Position numbers and translations under genes: made by a program. Below are positions 1 through 10,746 of a stretch of DNA of 58,068 nucleotides, one piece after another (positions within the stretch are counted from its first letter, which is position 1; each line of letters starts with the position of its first letter). Location of the stretch: the NCBI GenBank assembly GCA_013115135.1, contig JABANP010000327.1:1-58068 (forward strand). Direction: 5' to 3'. This DNA is from Perkinsus olseni (taxonomy: Eukaryota > Perkinsozoa > Perkinsida > Perkinsidae). A model generated the notes under the pieces. It was not told the DNA's origin. It saw only the letters and a list, made by a program, of their open reading frames with translations, and made no database searches.

Positions 1-1940
1 TTCCTACTCGGCCAATGGGTATGCTCACCGCGGGCCGCCAATCCCTGATTACCATTCGGGGGGTTTTTTCTTCGGAGGAGTCCGGTACAAGTCGCAAGTA
101 AGAACACCTTTCCGTGTGGGGCATCCCCAAAAGCCGACTTACAGCGTATCGCCGTCCTCTTTCTTCGTAGTACGGGTCCATGCTGATGCAGCCGTTCCGC
201 GTGAAGAAGAAAACAGTCAAGCCAAAGCTGTGTGAGCTACTCCCAATGTCGCGTATCTGTTATTCATACCTTCTACCCGGGCGGCGCCCGGCGGGCGCAC
301 TCATCTACGTGGCGGAATAGCATCCACTCTTCTTGGAGACGCTTTTCGCAGGCACAACCCCTGTGACGACTATGGCGGCGCTACATGAAGTGAATTCTGA
401 ATATCGCTCAGAAATGCGGGACAGATACAAAGTGAGTGGAGGCAATCTCGCTTGACCATGCCTCGACCGTCCGACTCCACCATCGACGAGATTAGTGCCT
501 CAGCTGACCTGTCTGCAGGCACTGATGCTTCGACATCAGCGTCCCTCTAACGAGGGTAAACCAGGCAACGAGGAGGAGGATCCCAAGCTCAGCAACGAAG
601 GTGAGACGATGAAGCTTAGAGGCTTCACTGGCCGCACACGCAAGGATTGGTTCTGCTCCCCGCCATTCTGACAAACCTCTTCAGAAGTAACTCTTCCTCC
701 ATCCTCTATTGCTTCCAAAATTCCATTCAACTTCAAACAGTGTAACTGCGATAAGAGCTGTTCCAGTCTCGCCGTCAGCATCACATCTCGTGCCAACGCT
801 GAGCCCTACATGTAGATACAAGTCGTAACACAGTAGGCGTGGCAGCTCAGAGACGAGCGCGCCGTCACCACCCATTGAAGTCCGGCCACAGACCATCTTC
901 TCGGGGCTGCTCATAAGCTTCGCAGCATTCTCACTTATCTTGATAGTAAGTGTCCAACAACTCATCGTGGCGTGAGACATATCGAGTCTTCTTAATCCAG
1001 CAATGGACCCGTTTCCTTAACGACCCCCACAGCAACATTCCTTTGAAGACCTTGGGGCTTGCGTTTTCTCAGGTACCGTGATGAATACATCATGATGACA
1101 GAATATGTTCACGCAGATGCCTGCCTCACCTGTTACTCCAGACTGTGTCGGTGTTGAATGGACTCTGTTCCGTTAGTGTTCAAAGGGCCAATGAGGGCAT
1201 ACTCGCTAATCGAGCCCGGCAGGCCGGATTAGCTAGCGTGTTGGCATCCTGGTGGACGGTAGGCGGCCGTTCTCGTAGAACAACAGCCGACGCTAAGCTT
1301 CTTCGTCTCCTCCGGTGTATTTACGCTTCGATTCGGATAGCATACGAATCGCATTGGACTGTGCAGTGGAGCCGAGCGAAGAACGACGCCGAGTCATCGC
1401 CGCCTCCGGCCAAGGACTCTGATCAGAATGCCAGTTACGTTTTCATGGGCCAACACTGATTATAAATTTATCAAGCCGAGTGACGACATCTGGGGGTCAT
1501 GAGTTTGCTGTGAGGGTGGAAGCAACCAAGCATGAAGCATTCGCCTCAACCATGCCTTTATAGTCTACGACCACCGCAATACATTGAGTGCATTGTCTAA
1601 CCCCGTCTAACTACACCTCTTCTCTACACCGGTGGACCAAAGACGGCACCCTTGAGTAGAGGGTTAACTTAGCGGGAAGTGGGTATACTGCCGAACGGCA
1701 GGAAAAAGCATACCAGAGCCTCAGTAGCAAAGCGATTCAAGCGCTTTAAGCGAGCTCACCTTTTCGACACCTAGTTTTTCGAAGGTCATTTAACGCATCC
1801 TTCCTCTTCTCAGTGAAACTCGAACGCTGCCCCATGAGCTCATCAATAATGGACATCATTAACACCTCATCATCATGCAGCAACCACACCTTATAGATCA
1901 CCAACACCAGTCACTCAGCGTGGGGGTCCGTACTAAGGAC
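1..1940. other. No recognised gene
   Basis: I found no gene I can name here. Several short open stretches occur on both strands. The minus strand around 550-980 reads plausibly as coding and could hold one or two exons, and an open frame of about 104 codons lies at 1145-1459 on the plus strand. None has a domain I recognise, and none shows a clear GT-AG chain joining it to a neighbour. The gene just downstream runs on the minus strand and ends at 1944, so this region is its 3' flank. Confidence 0.4.
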
Positions 1941-1943
1941 TCC

Positions 1944-3197
1944 TTAGTTCCTGAGCGTCAGCCTCCTGAAGAGAGACTTTCGTCTTCTGATAGTCGATCT
2001 GGTGCCAGTTGACTGCGGAGGGGCGGAAGGCCTCGGTGGTCTCTGGCCCGGCGAAAAGTAGATCCTCTTGCTGCTGTGCTCAACCTTGACATCGTACGCT
2101 CGGAAAAGCGAGTGCCCGAAAATGGTGGTTCCAAAGAAGTCGCTTAAGGGGGCGATATTCATTTGACAGCACACCTCCTCGCAAGAATGAACATAATGCT
2201 TCGGCTCCATGCTGATGTTGACCGTGCGAGGTTCATCTCCAATTTGATACTCCAGGGTGGGCAAGTACGGTACCGCCTCCCTCCTGATCATCTGAGCCTC
2301 GGCAATCCCATCCGATTCAGTCCCCTTGCACTCGAGCTTCTTCTTTTTAATTTTCAAATCTGTCTTCGCCTTCTTCATACCCTTCCATGTCACATCCATA
2401 ACGGCATTGAACTCCTCCTCGAAGATATACGTCACCGCGCTTCCAGAATCCACAAGGGCGCTCTCGGGCCTGCTGCGCTTGTGGGGCTTCCTTAGCTGAT
2501 TTCCGACAGAGTCGAACAGTGTGAAGGGCCCCAATCGAGCTGCCATCTGCAGTCCGTCGACAAATACGTCCTCGCTGAACCCAACGTACGACGAATCCGT
2601 CATCTCTGAATCATCACCAAGCGTCAGAGTACCGGAGATTCCAGGGCCTTGCTCGCTTGCACGCAGTGAGTACGAAAGGGTGGAGATAACCTCTCGTCTC
2701 TTCAGTTGTTCTAAAAACGTCTCTGGGATATCGCGACGCCCGAATGATAGGCCTAGCAAGGGCATGGGAGCTCTCAGATAGGGGGTAGGAAAGTGTATGA
2801 CCAACCCGATGGTGAAGTTCGGAACTCTGCGCGTCCAGACGTTCATGCTGGACCCGATGTCCAGCGTCACATTGTGCTCCACATAGTGATAAACGCCGTC
2901 CTCGAACTCCGCCGTCCACTTCTTCCGTTCGAAAATGTCCTTGCAGGGGTTCTCCTTAGGACAGAAGTAGCACTTATAATAGCTCGTCTCACAGCTATCG
3001 CTGCCGTAGACTCGCTCGTACTGGGGACCGTAGAAAGCGAAACTCCTGCCGGTACCAGAAGTGACTTCGAAGGGCAGGGCCTGGCCGTCGAGGACCAAGG
3101 TCACGTTGCCCTCTTGAAGAGGAACGCTCAGCGGCTCTGCTTTGACGAGAGCGACAAGTACTATCACCGTCGCTATTGGAGGGAAGATGCGCGCCAT
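1944..3197 (-). CDS. Secreted aspartic-protease-like protein, first catalytic Asp replaced
   Basis: A single uninterrupted frame of 417 residues, in the size range of pepsin-fold (A1) proteases. It begins with a signal peptide (residues 1-20, hydrophobic core VIVLVALVKA). A Cys-rich insert with the pattern YKCYFCPKENPC follows at about 70-85. A second catalytic-type motif, LVDSGSAVTY, lies near residue 250. The intact paralogue at 55886-57070 has the same start, the same Cys insert and the same order of motifs. That paralogue has FLDSG at the first catalytic site; this protein has EVTSG, so the first Asp is Thr. The family is known to need both Asp residues for catalysis, so I infer an inactive or altered enzyme. 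The Arg/Pro-rich tail after about residue 385 is extra. The start is the only ATG that gives the signal peptide. Confidence 0.85.
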   Translation of the reverse strand: MARIFPPIATVIVLVALVKAEPLSVPLQEGNVTLVLDGQALPFEVTSGTGRSFAFYGPQYERVYGSDSCETSYYKCYFCPKENPCKDIFERKKWTAEFEDGVYHYVEHNVTLDIGSSMNVWTRRVPNFTIGLVIHFPTPYLRAPMPLLGLSFGRRDIPETFLEQLKRREVISTLSYSLRASEQGPGISGTLTLGDDSEMTDSSYVGFSEDVFVDGLQMAARLGPFTLFDSVGNQLRKPHKRSRPESALVDSGSAVTYIFEEEFNAVMDVTWKGMKKAKTDLKIKKKKLECKGTESDGIAEAQMIRREAVPYLPTLEYQIGDEPRTVNISMEPKHYVHSCEEVCCQMNIAPLSDFFGTTIFGHSLFRAYDVKVEHSSKRIYFSPGQRPPRPSAPPQSTGTRSTIRRRKSLFRRLTLRN

Positions 3198-3837
3198 TGG
3201 CCGACTGAGTGGAAGTGGAACTGCGACTAGCAGGTGACGAAAATAGACACCTGGGTGTTTGGAGGACGAAGGAGCCGCTGCGCTTCGACGGTTGATGGCG
3301 CGAGATGGAGATCGGCCGCTTCACAGTAGCCTTCTCCGAGTCACAACTGAGATTTCCACTACTTAGTAGCTGGGCTATTCATCAAGCACCTTGCAACGCC
3401 CATGGAAAAGTTGCGGCGCTCGAGAAGAGCGATCGACTCCCTGTCTCCACGGTTCCCTGTGCGCGCGCCAAGCCGCGGGCACTGGAGGGAGGGCCGGAAA
3501 TGCTGCTGAGCTGTGCAGGTTGAGGCACCCAACCTGCCACTCAAGTTTGAAAACGTACGATGTATTCTGGTTCCTGAAGGACCTTATAAGCTCAGTTAAT
3601 CCAAGGTTGGCCGGCTTTAAAAGTTAGGTTGGCCTCGCCGTCACCCAATGAGGGAGTTCAACACCTTCACGTAAGATCTACGGCCGCCCAAGTTTCCTCG
3701 ATGAGTGCTTCCTTCGGGAACCTCACGTCTTCGGACCTATCTTCACAATATCGCAGAGAACAAAATGCTCAGCACTGCTGGTGGTTAGCCTCTCCGCTCC
3801 TCAGTATCTGCCACTTTTCAGTTCACTTTTTTCGAAA

Positions 3838-5712
3838 TGATGTCTGGCCATCCGCCCTCGAGTATCGCAGCATTGGGCGACTCTCTCGTGCTGCACACCA
3901 TCCTCAGGAACCTTCGAGTGTCCGACATCTTAAGTCTCGGAATATCTTCCACTTTGATGAAGGCAAGCATAATGGATTCAACGGCCCTTAGAAGGAGTAT
4001 ATGCAGTGACCGGGGATGGAACCCGGATGCAGTCGCTTCCTGGGGGGAGATGGCGAGAAGAGAGAATTGCTTATTGTAAGCCATTGGACGTAGGGGTCGT
4101 TCGATCAACCAATATAGATAGACCACCCCGGTTCTCTGGGGACGCCCCCAGGATTGAAATTAACGTGTGAATGACGATCCGGGAAGCGGCCAGGGCAGAT
4201 CTATTGGGAACCGCTGAAACTCAGAATCGATTCCGGAACCGCATTTCACGTGTAAAAAGCAATTCCAAAAACGATTATGAGTTTCAGAAATTACTTTGTT
4301 GAACCGGGGGAAAGCCTCGTTATTGCGTTCGACCTCGAACGTTCTATTCGGTCGAGAGACTCAGGAACGAACTTATGCCTAGCAATGATCGACCTAAGAT
4401 ATTCCACAGCGTCGTATGGCTTGCAGCACGATCACTCGCTCACCCAGGTACGAGGACTTTCACGGGGACTTATACTCGCACTGGAAGCGAGGCCCGAATT
4501 CGAAGTGCCCCGAGCTCAACGATGTAACCGTGCTCGGAGGACAGTACTCGGGAGATACGCGAAGGTGGCTGCGACTTAGTGGGGGGACTGACTGGCAAGG
4601 TACGCATTTTGAAGCTTTGAGCTCTTTGTGGAGAGGCTGGCTGATTGAAAACACTACACCCGGATTTTTCCGTTCTTGATCTACTGTCTTCGCATCATCA
4701 ACAATTTAGCTTAGCTTCCTATCGGAGCAGGATAGGATCAACGATAGAAACATTACATCTGAATCTTGTCGTGTCATTCTGGCAGGTTTCAAAGGAGTTT
4801 ACCGGACTTTCGGCCAGGAGGGCGGTGGGCCTGTGAATCACTACTGGCTCGAGTTCGATCTGAGAGTGACCGACCCGGAGGCAACGTCAGCATGCGTCGT
4901 GAGTGCAGCAGCCTGTCAAATCGGAAATCGCTGTCTGGAAGGTGCTCAGTGAGGGCATCCGCAACTGGGGCCCAAGAGGCGTTATCATGCAGCTAGTCTA
5001 TGATGGACATCGGACAGGTGGCGCCTTCGTCCTCAGACGTCCGCTGGGCATGCAGACTATCCGCGGAGGGTTCAGAAGGCGCGAGGTATGTCCCTGTCTC
5101 TCTTCCCCCTAATTAGAGCACTCATTGGCAAAACGACGCAACCCCCCATTGACTTTGAGCTCACCGGAGGTTATCCTTCGCAATACCATTCATGCTGGTG
5201 AAGTCATGCAGCCTTCGTAGGCTCGATTCTGTCGAATATATTCGATGGAATACTGAAAATATTTCCTCGCTCGAAATCGTATATTTCGCTCGGCAACGTA
5301 AAACTCGCCCTAGCTGTAGTTTTTCCAGGTGCGAGTCTGTGATGCCCATCCACAAACAACCTACAGGTTTCTCTTCTTCCTCGATTTCGTCAACCAGTAC
5401 GTCGCCTTTTACGTCGATGGTGTGCTCAGTGGAGCTACACAATTCGCGTCGGATGCGGCCAGCCCAGGGGCGATAACTCTGTACGCCTGGAGATCTCAGG
5501 CCGAGCTGCTAATTTCGAACACTATTCTCACCAAGTCCGAATCTATCTTGAGAGTTCGACCGCGAGGACAGAGAGATGCAGAGGTTGCGATAGAAAACGC
5601 CCGAACGAATCATCCACGATTGATTTTCAATTTTACGATCTTCGTTCTCGCGCCCGTGCTGGCGGCCATAGCCGTGTTCTGGTTATGGTCTTTCCTTCGG
5701 AACCTGTTATGA
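3838..5712 (+). CDS. Multi-exon F-box-like protein with C-terminal membrane segment
   Basis: The first exon (about 3838-4076) encodes LGDSLVLHTILRNL and continues in an F-box-like pattern (Leu-rich, then VSDILSL), ending at a GTAAGC donor. Later exons appear near 4288-4400, 4404-4600, 4788-5090 and 5329-5712. They carry Trp/Gly-rich blocks such as YDGHRTGG, VNQYVAFYVDGV and LYAWRSQAELL, which look like a concanavalin-type sandwich, though this is a weak resemblance. The last exon ends with a hydrophobic stretch (residues about FTIFVLAPVLAAIAVFWLW) that should be a membrane anchor, followed by a stop. Two introns carry interspersed elements: type C ends exactly at the first acceptor, and type B lies in the intron before 4788. 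Joining the exons near 4920 needs a one-base shift or an unrecognised short intron, so the model is provisional. The combination of F-box-like and membrane segments is unusual; the N-terminal call could be wrong. Confidence 0.5.
4214..4287 (+). repeat. Type C short interspersed element with inverted ends
   Basis: A 74-bp element that starts CTGAAACTCAGAATCGATTC and ends with the near inverse, AACGATTATGAGTTTCAG. The final TTTCAG is the splice acceptor of the exon that follows. Related copies occur near 12640, 13040, 17150 and 17330. Confidence 0.6.
4681..4752 (+). repeat. Type B intronic element
   Basis: About 72 bp running from CTACTGTCTTCGCATCATCA to GATAGGATCAACGATAGAAA. It lies in an intron of the F-box-like gene, in the same orientation as the gene. 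Similar copies are at 6044, 14889 and, on the other strand, 19614-19697. Confidence 0.6.
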
Positions 5713-6043
5713 TTGTTACACATACTCAACGATGTTCCTATGAGGTGCCGAGTTGATGTGACAGCGTACAGTGTGGGTGCCAGTTAAACGCCAAAGGCCG
5801 TTGCCGGATTGGTTAGATGGGAGAGCACGTGCGTCTGGAGGTACAGTGCGAGACGAAGCTGTAGTTGTTGTGCTACGAGGCACACAACGACAGTCTTCAC
5901 CTGCACTCGGCGGAGCCAATGTGCTGGACTTGAAACCAAACTGGACCGGGATGTTGTTGTCAGCGAAGCGATTTCACAGCGCATCCGTTCACTGAAGTCA
6001 TCGCGTATCGAGAGAGATGTCTCTAGAGTTTTGCCGTCTTTCA

Positions 6044-6115
6044 TCTGCTGTCTTACTGTCACCAACCACTTCGCCTAGCTTCAGCGCAGCAAGATAGGAT
6101 CAGCCGAGTATACTC
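6044..6115 (+). repeat. Type B element, diverged copy
   Basis: It shares CTGTCTTACTGTCACCAACC, the TTCGCCTAGCTTCAGC core and AAGATAGGATCAGC with the copies at 4681 and 14889. No host gene is clear here. The window between the F-box-like gene (ending 5712) and the minus-strand exons at 6232 holds nothing else I can assign. Confidence 0.45.
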
Positions 6116-6231
6116 GACCGAGCCGCATTCGGCTCGATTCATAGCTGATCCTTATGGCGCATGTCCCTCTTCTTGGCTACTGCGCAAAACACAAAAGAAC
6201 GCGGACGCTTTTGACAGAAACAGCTGCTTGG

Positions 6232-6985
6232 TCACTCCATGCACTGAGACTTGGTTCCATTCTCCAAGACGACTTTCGCAAAAACTTCAACCACTGCTCG
6301 ATCACACTTGAGAAGGACATTCCTATCCGCGTGTTCTTCGCACCACACCCTTGCGAGCTCGGACGAGGTGGTAACCCCGCGCTGGGACACCATGAGTTGC
6401 AGCGCTTCTGTGAGGGCCGCTAGTTCGATAGTGGACTTCGGCAACTTTTTCCTCGGCCTTGCAACTTCATGGGAGTCCTCGACGATGCTACGGGGCAAAC
6501 GAATGAATCAGATCAACTAAAAATCGCTCCCTTACTTCTCGCGAGAGCATGGCTCGCCGTCCTTGTGAGTCTCTCCAGAGCAATCAGCACCATTACGCGG
6601 TTCAACCTACAGAAGAGAAGATTCGCCAACTGGAAGCGCGAAGTGAACTTGCCCGAAGGCTCTTCTTTCGCACAGCCTCGTCGACCTTCGTCTCAGAAGG
6701 ACGATGACGAAGCGCTTTCCGGAACTCCGAATTCGAAAGGCTCACCATCTCAGTCACAACTTCCGCAGCTTCCGCCGAGGTCTGCCGGAAAAACACGCTG
6801 AGTATCCAAGGTCGAACCGCGTCACTTACAGAATCGCCACATTCTCTCTCCACAGTCTGCTCATCTGGCAAGTTGTCCGACGTCAAATAATAAGGCACAT
6901 CAGCTTCGCTCACTCCCATCCGACGCAACAGGGACGCTCTCGAGGGAAGATCTAACGGGACACGACTGCGCACGAAGGCCTTCAA
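6232..6985 (-). CDS. Unrecognised gene, two coding-like exons
   Basis: Two minus-strand blocks read like protein. The upstream one (about 6985-6650) starts MKAFVRSRVPLDLPSRASLL and is rich in charged residues and Ser. The downstream one (about 6470-6232) contains TIELAALTEALQLMV and ELARVWCEEHADR, with Leu/Ala helix-like composition. They may belong to one gene joined by an intron near 6500-6650, but I could not fix the splice sites. I recognise no domain. The composition (GC about 50 percent, balanced codon use) matches confirmed exons nearby. The ends given are those of the open stretches and may not be true gene ends. Confidence 0.3.
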
Positions 6986-6999
6986 TCAGCTCCGACCGT

Positions 7000-8650
7000 T
7001 CAGTATGCCGTTCTCGTCATGAGAGGCGGTGAGCACGAGTCTAGGGTTCGCTGTGATCGCCCGATGAGGGTTCAACCCGCATTCTCGAAGGCCGCTAACC
7101 TGAGCCAAGCTATGTAGCACAGAGGATGATGAATGGTTCATACCAATTTTTTCATCATAGGTGGCTTGCCTATCCCCCAGAATTCAGCGATAGCTGGGCA
7201 ACGGTGGATGATCTCCACGGCTTGAGGGAGCGGTAGGTGCAGAGGCGCGGTTGTTATGGAATGTAGACACCCCTTCACGTGCTTCGGGTTCATTGAGACG
7301 ATCGAAAAAAAACTTTTTGCAGAGGCGACTTGCGCCTCTTTATGAATGATCTATCTCCGGCAATATCAATAAACTATGTGTGTCGGAAACACGGTATCGA
7401 CCTGTATGAACGTCCTCAGGAAGAGATCCCAAAAACTTTCAGGTCACCATTCCGGCGGCACAAGGCAAACAATGAGATCGATACATCCCTCAACATACCC
7501 ACCGAAGAGGGGCCACCCGAAAGAGCACGTTTAACGGTATGCATGGATAAACTACACAATAAGAATGTAACGGCAGTGTTGTTGGATATTATGTGGGGCG
7601 TCTGTCAGTTCTCAATAAAGTAATTCAACCGAGGAACTCTACATAGAAGTTATGAAAAACATCCATGCCGAGCTCCTACCAAAACTACCTGAAATGAAGA
7701 AAGAGTTTGTCGAATACAATTCTCGAACCGAACCCCCTGGGAGAGCCTTGCGCAGTAGTCGAATAACCAAACACCCGAAGTTCACAGCGAAAATATCTTC
7801 AACCATGAATTCTGTGCGACGAGTTGTCACCGATTCAATCGACTTCGCTTGGGCTTCCGACTCGATGTAGAAGACGCTGACGACGTTGAGGACCGACTCT
7901 CTCGCGACCGAACATCCCGAGGGCCTCTGATGGTCGCCACAACCCCACACCTCCCTGAAACCGAGCTCCACACAGAACGGCGATCATACCAGCTCGGCGG
8001 ACGACACACCTGCCACTTCCTCGTTGCTGCGCATTCCCTGATGTTGACGGTACCTAAAGGAATAGACGAAGGGACTGCGGGAGGATTGGGTCGTTGAAAT
8101 CGAGACTCACGAGAATGTTGTGTCATTCAGAGTACTCCGCTTGAGAGTGGCAGGCGTCGCTTTCGGTCCGTCCAGTGACTTGGCTGGACTGTATCGTTTC
8201 TGAGGTGTTCTGCTCTTCCCTGCAGCCTCTGGTGAACCTCGCTCGGACTGTCAAGAAGAAAGGCGCGGCGATCCGTATGCAACTTACCATCTAACCATCG
8301 AAAGCTACTCACCCTAAGGATCTGTCCGTCTTTTCCCCGCTCCCTCTGGTTGGATCTTCGTTGAAAAGAAGCCCAAGTCTCACTGACAACGTCAGCGGTG
8401 GTGCTAGCAACGACGGGAGCTTGGGTTCGAACCTCCGCATTGCCGTAGCAAGCCGAGGACTGCAGCCTGGCCAACCTGAAGAGTTCAACCGCTCAGTGAA
8501 GAGTATTAGAAGATATAGAATCTTCCCTCATGTGGCACGCGTAGCACCAGAAGGAACCGAATCGTCGTAGCCAGTGCTTTGTGAGGTTTTTTTAGTGGTA
8601 ACGGAATTCTACACGTCTGACATGATAGATTATACGGATCACAAGTAAAG
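7000..8650. other. Unassigned coding-like stretches
   Basis: Small open frames occur on both strands. On the plus strand 7330-7623 and 7652-7870 read plausibly as protein (for example LLPKLPEMKKEFVEYNSRTE and then Arg/Ser-rich residues). On the minus strand 8110-8470 holds a basic Ser/Pro/Lys-rich stretch (SRTPQKRYSPAKSL). No domain, start context or splice chain could be settled, so I do not call genes here. An AT-rich interval at 8580-8700 has nothing visible. Confidence 0.3.
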
Positions 8651-8931
8651 CGTTTATCAGCAGCCTTAACCAGTCTAACAGGCAAATAGCACTCTCCAGC
8701 AGCCCCGCAATGTTTTACAGGGTAGGGAAGTTATTGCAGCACTCAAATTGTGCGTACAGGTCAGACGTGGTAATGCTTCACTTTCACCTTTGCTCGCGCG
8801 AGAGTTGGTGTCCGCCACCCCGACCCCCAAGTCGATGACCTTCAGAGTGTCGGTAGCCCGAAAACGCGGAGGGATGCATGTCAAGCCCAGCTGTACATGC
8901 ATAGTCAAACACAGCATTCGAAAATTTCATC

Positions 8932-9013
8932 GAGTGTTTGCCCGAGTGGTCAAGGGGGTGGACTTAAGATCCACTGGACACGGTCCGCGTGGGTTCGAAC
9001 CCCACAGCACTCA
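8932..9013 (+). tRNA. tRNA-Leu (anticodon TAA)
   Basis: A full cloverleaf can be drawn. The acceptor arms are GAGTGTT and AGCACTC, with one G-T pair. The A-box region is GCCCGAGTGGTCAAGG. The anticodon stem GTGGA/TCCAC closes the loop CTTAAGA, so the anticodon is TAA. A long variable arm (type II) follows, then the T-arm GTGGG-TTCGAAC-CCCAC and discriminator A. ATTTTT follows directly and would serve as a Pol III terminator. No intron is present. The length of 82 nt is normal for tRNA-Leu. Confidence 0.93.
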
Positions 9014-9993
9014 TTTTTCCAACACTTCGCTCGCCCGAATGCGCAGACTTTCCAGACCTCCCAGAGTGCACCAAGAAGAATCACTGAGAGCCGCCCAGAA
9101 CCCAAACCAGCGATGCTGCATGGCGCCCTGTCACTCACTCGAACAAACGTCCAGCCAATATCTCAACAACAACAGCAGGAAGATGACTCAATTCGTCACA
9201 TGTCAAACTTAATCTCCACAGACTTCAGCGACTTCTCCTTGGCTCCTCTCATCCCAACCAAGTATCGCTTGTGGACGACAGGATTGGTCCACTTGTCATG
9301 GTAAGTGTTAGTCGTCACATCTTTCGGAAGATACACCTAAGTCGACTCCATTGGCGCATCCATTGGAATGATGCTACTCTGGGGAAAGCAAATGACGAGG
9401 TCGTCTCACCTGCGCGTCGCTGTCTCGTCTGAAGGCCGAATTATTAGTCTGTATGCTCCTCGTTCTCTTCTGTCGCAGAGACGCCGCCCTCAACAATCTC
9501 TCCCGCAGTCGCCATTCGTTCCATCTGACAGAAACTACCGCGGGGGATGGCCTTCTCTCAGCTCACTCATATTCCTTGTCCACATGCCGCACCGGATGAA
9601 GGTCAGTCTCGCAAGCCGCATCCATTCGAACTTGCCCCGAGCTACTATCTTTGCGTATCAGCTTATCTAAGAGGACAGGCACACACTCGACCAACCCATA
9701 GTGGACTATGAGAATAACTTGCATCACCCGACGGACGGGAAGGCTTTTACGCCGGGAGAGGATTTTCCTAGTACATGCCAGCCCTCTCGAGCGGGAGACA
9801 TTCCACCTGATTCTCACCTTCAAACTCCCCGCTGTCAGACAGGAAAAATGGAACATTAGGGAACTCAGTCTGCATCCTGAAAAGTGCCCAAATCTCGCGA
9901 GACGACGCTGGCTGGGATCGCTACTGCAGCAAAGGAATCAACGGTGGTAGCAGACGGCAATACGCCTTAACGCCTTCCTCATAGCCCGCACGG

Positions 9994-10323
9994 TCAGCCA
10001 TGAACCTGCTTGCAACGAATCACCGCCAATACTCTCGTCCACAACCTTCCCACCTTCTCACAGCGGTACGAGATGAGCACGCTACGAGAGACACGGCCTC
10101 TCCCTCCAGTCGTAGAAGGCCGTGTCTGTGGGTCGCCAGGAATCAGCAAGCCGCCGCCGTCAACGATGGCGATGGGACAGTATCCCTGAGCGGCATCCTC
10201 GGTCAAGAGGCGAGACCCGTCTCCGGCTACTACCTGATACTTCAACTTGGTCTCTTGGTAGTCTCCGAAGCTTCCAGGCTCCAGGAGAACCATCCCACCT
10301 AGGAGCGACGACCAATAACTCAA
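9994..10323 (-). CDS. Unrecognised exon
   Basis: A minus-strand stretch of about 110 codons beginning near MVLLEPGSFGDYQETKLKY and containing DGSRLLTEDAAQGYCPIAIV and GGGLLIPGD. It reads as real protein (mixed hydrophobic and acidic residues, no low complexity), but I recognise no family. Further minus-strand coding-like blocks at 9563-9856 may belong to the same gene. It ends before the tRNA-Thr gene on the opposite strand. A basic/acidic block in another frame near 10340-10430 may be an upstream exon. The ends given are those of the open stretch. Confidence 0.3.
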   Translation of the reverse strand: MSYWSSLLGGMVLLEPGSFGDYQETKLKYQVVAGDGSRLLTEDAAQGYCPIAIVDGGGLLIPGDPQTRPSTTGGRGRVSRSVLISYRCEKVGRLWTRVLAVIRCKQVHG

Positions 10324-10661
10324 CCGTGCAAGCTCGTTCTCGGTCGATCGCGGCCCATCTGGTCACCAGTCTCATCAGAACTAGGCTCTTCCTCTGCCGG
10401 CACTCCCTCACTCTGATCCTTCTGAAGAGCAACGATGGGCAACTAGAGCCCCAGTCTGCTTGTGTGGCGGTTTCACCTCAGACCACCAGGGACATACGTC
10501 CTGCCACGATCGAGACGCCAACGGCTTCGCTGTGATTCTTCAGTGGGTGGGAGCTCGGGGCTGAGAAGGAGATGCCTCTAAAGCGAACTGAAGTTCAGTT
10601 ACTAAGCAAGGTTCAAATAAAAGATACGAGTTCCCAAGGATGAGGTGAAACAAACTATCAA

Positions 10662-10734
10662 GCCTTCTTAGCTTAGTTGGTAGAGCACCCGCTTAGTAAG
10701 CGGGAGGTCGTCGGTTCAACTCCGGCAGAAGGCT
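10662..10734 (+). tRNA. tRNA-Thr (anticodon AGT)
   Basis: The seven-base acceptor stem GCCTTCT/AGAAGGC pairs perfectly. The D-arm is GCTTAGTTGGTAGAGC. The anticodon stem CCCGC/GCGGG closes the loop TTAGTAA, giving anticodon AGT, which reads ACU after inosine modification. The T-arm is GTCGG-TTCAACT-CCGGC, with a B box of the usual form, and the discriminator base is T. The length is 73 nt with no intron. It sits between minus-strand genes with no sign of a cluster. Confidence 0.95.
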
Positions 10735-10746
10735 GATCTACTATAC

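Noticed and set aside
2163..3230. Plus-strand open frames over the first aspartic protease
   Set aside because: They overlap a complete minus-strand gene with signal peptide and family motifs, and show no protein-like pattern of their own.
4915..4925. A 10-nt micro-intron (GTGAGTGCAG) in the F-box-like gene
   Set aside because: It would restore frame, but GT...AG segments of a suitable length are easy to find by chance and no intron this short is established, so I do not claim it.
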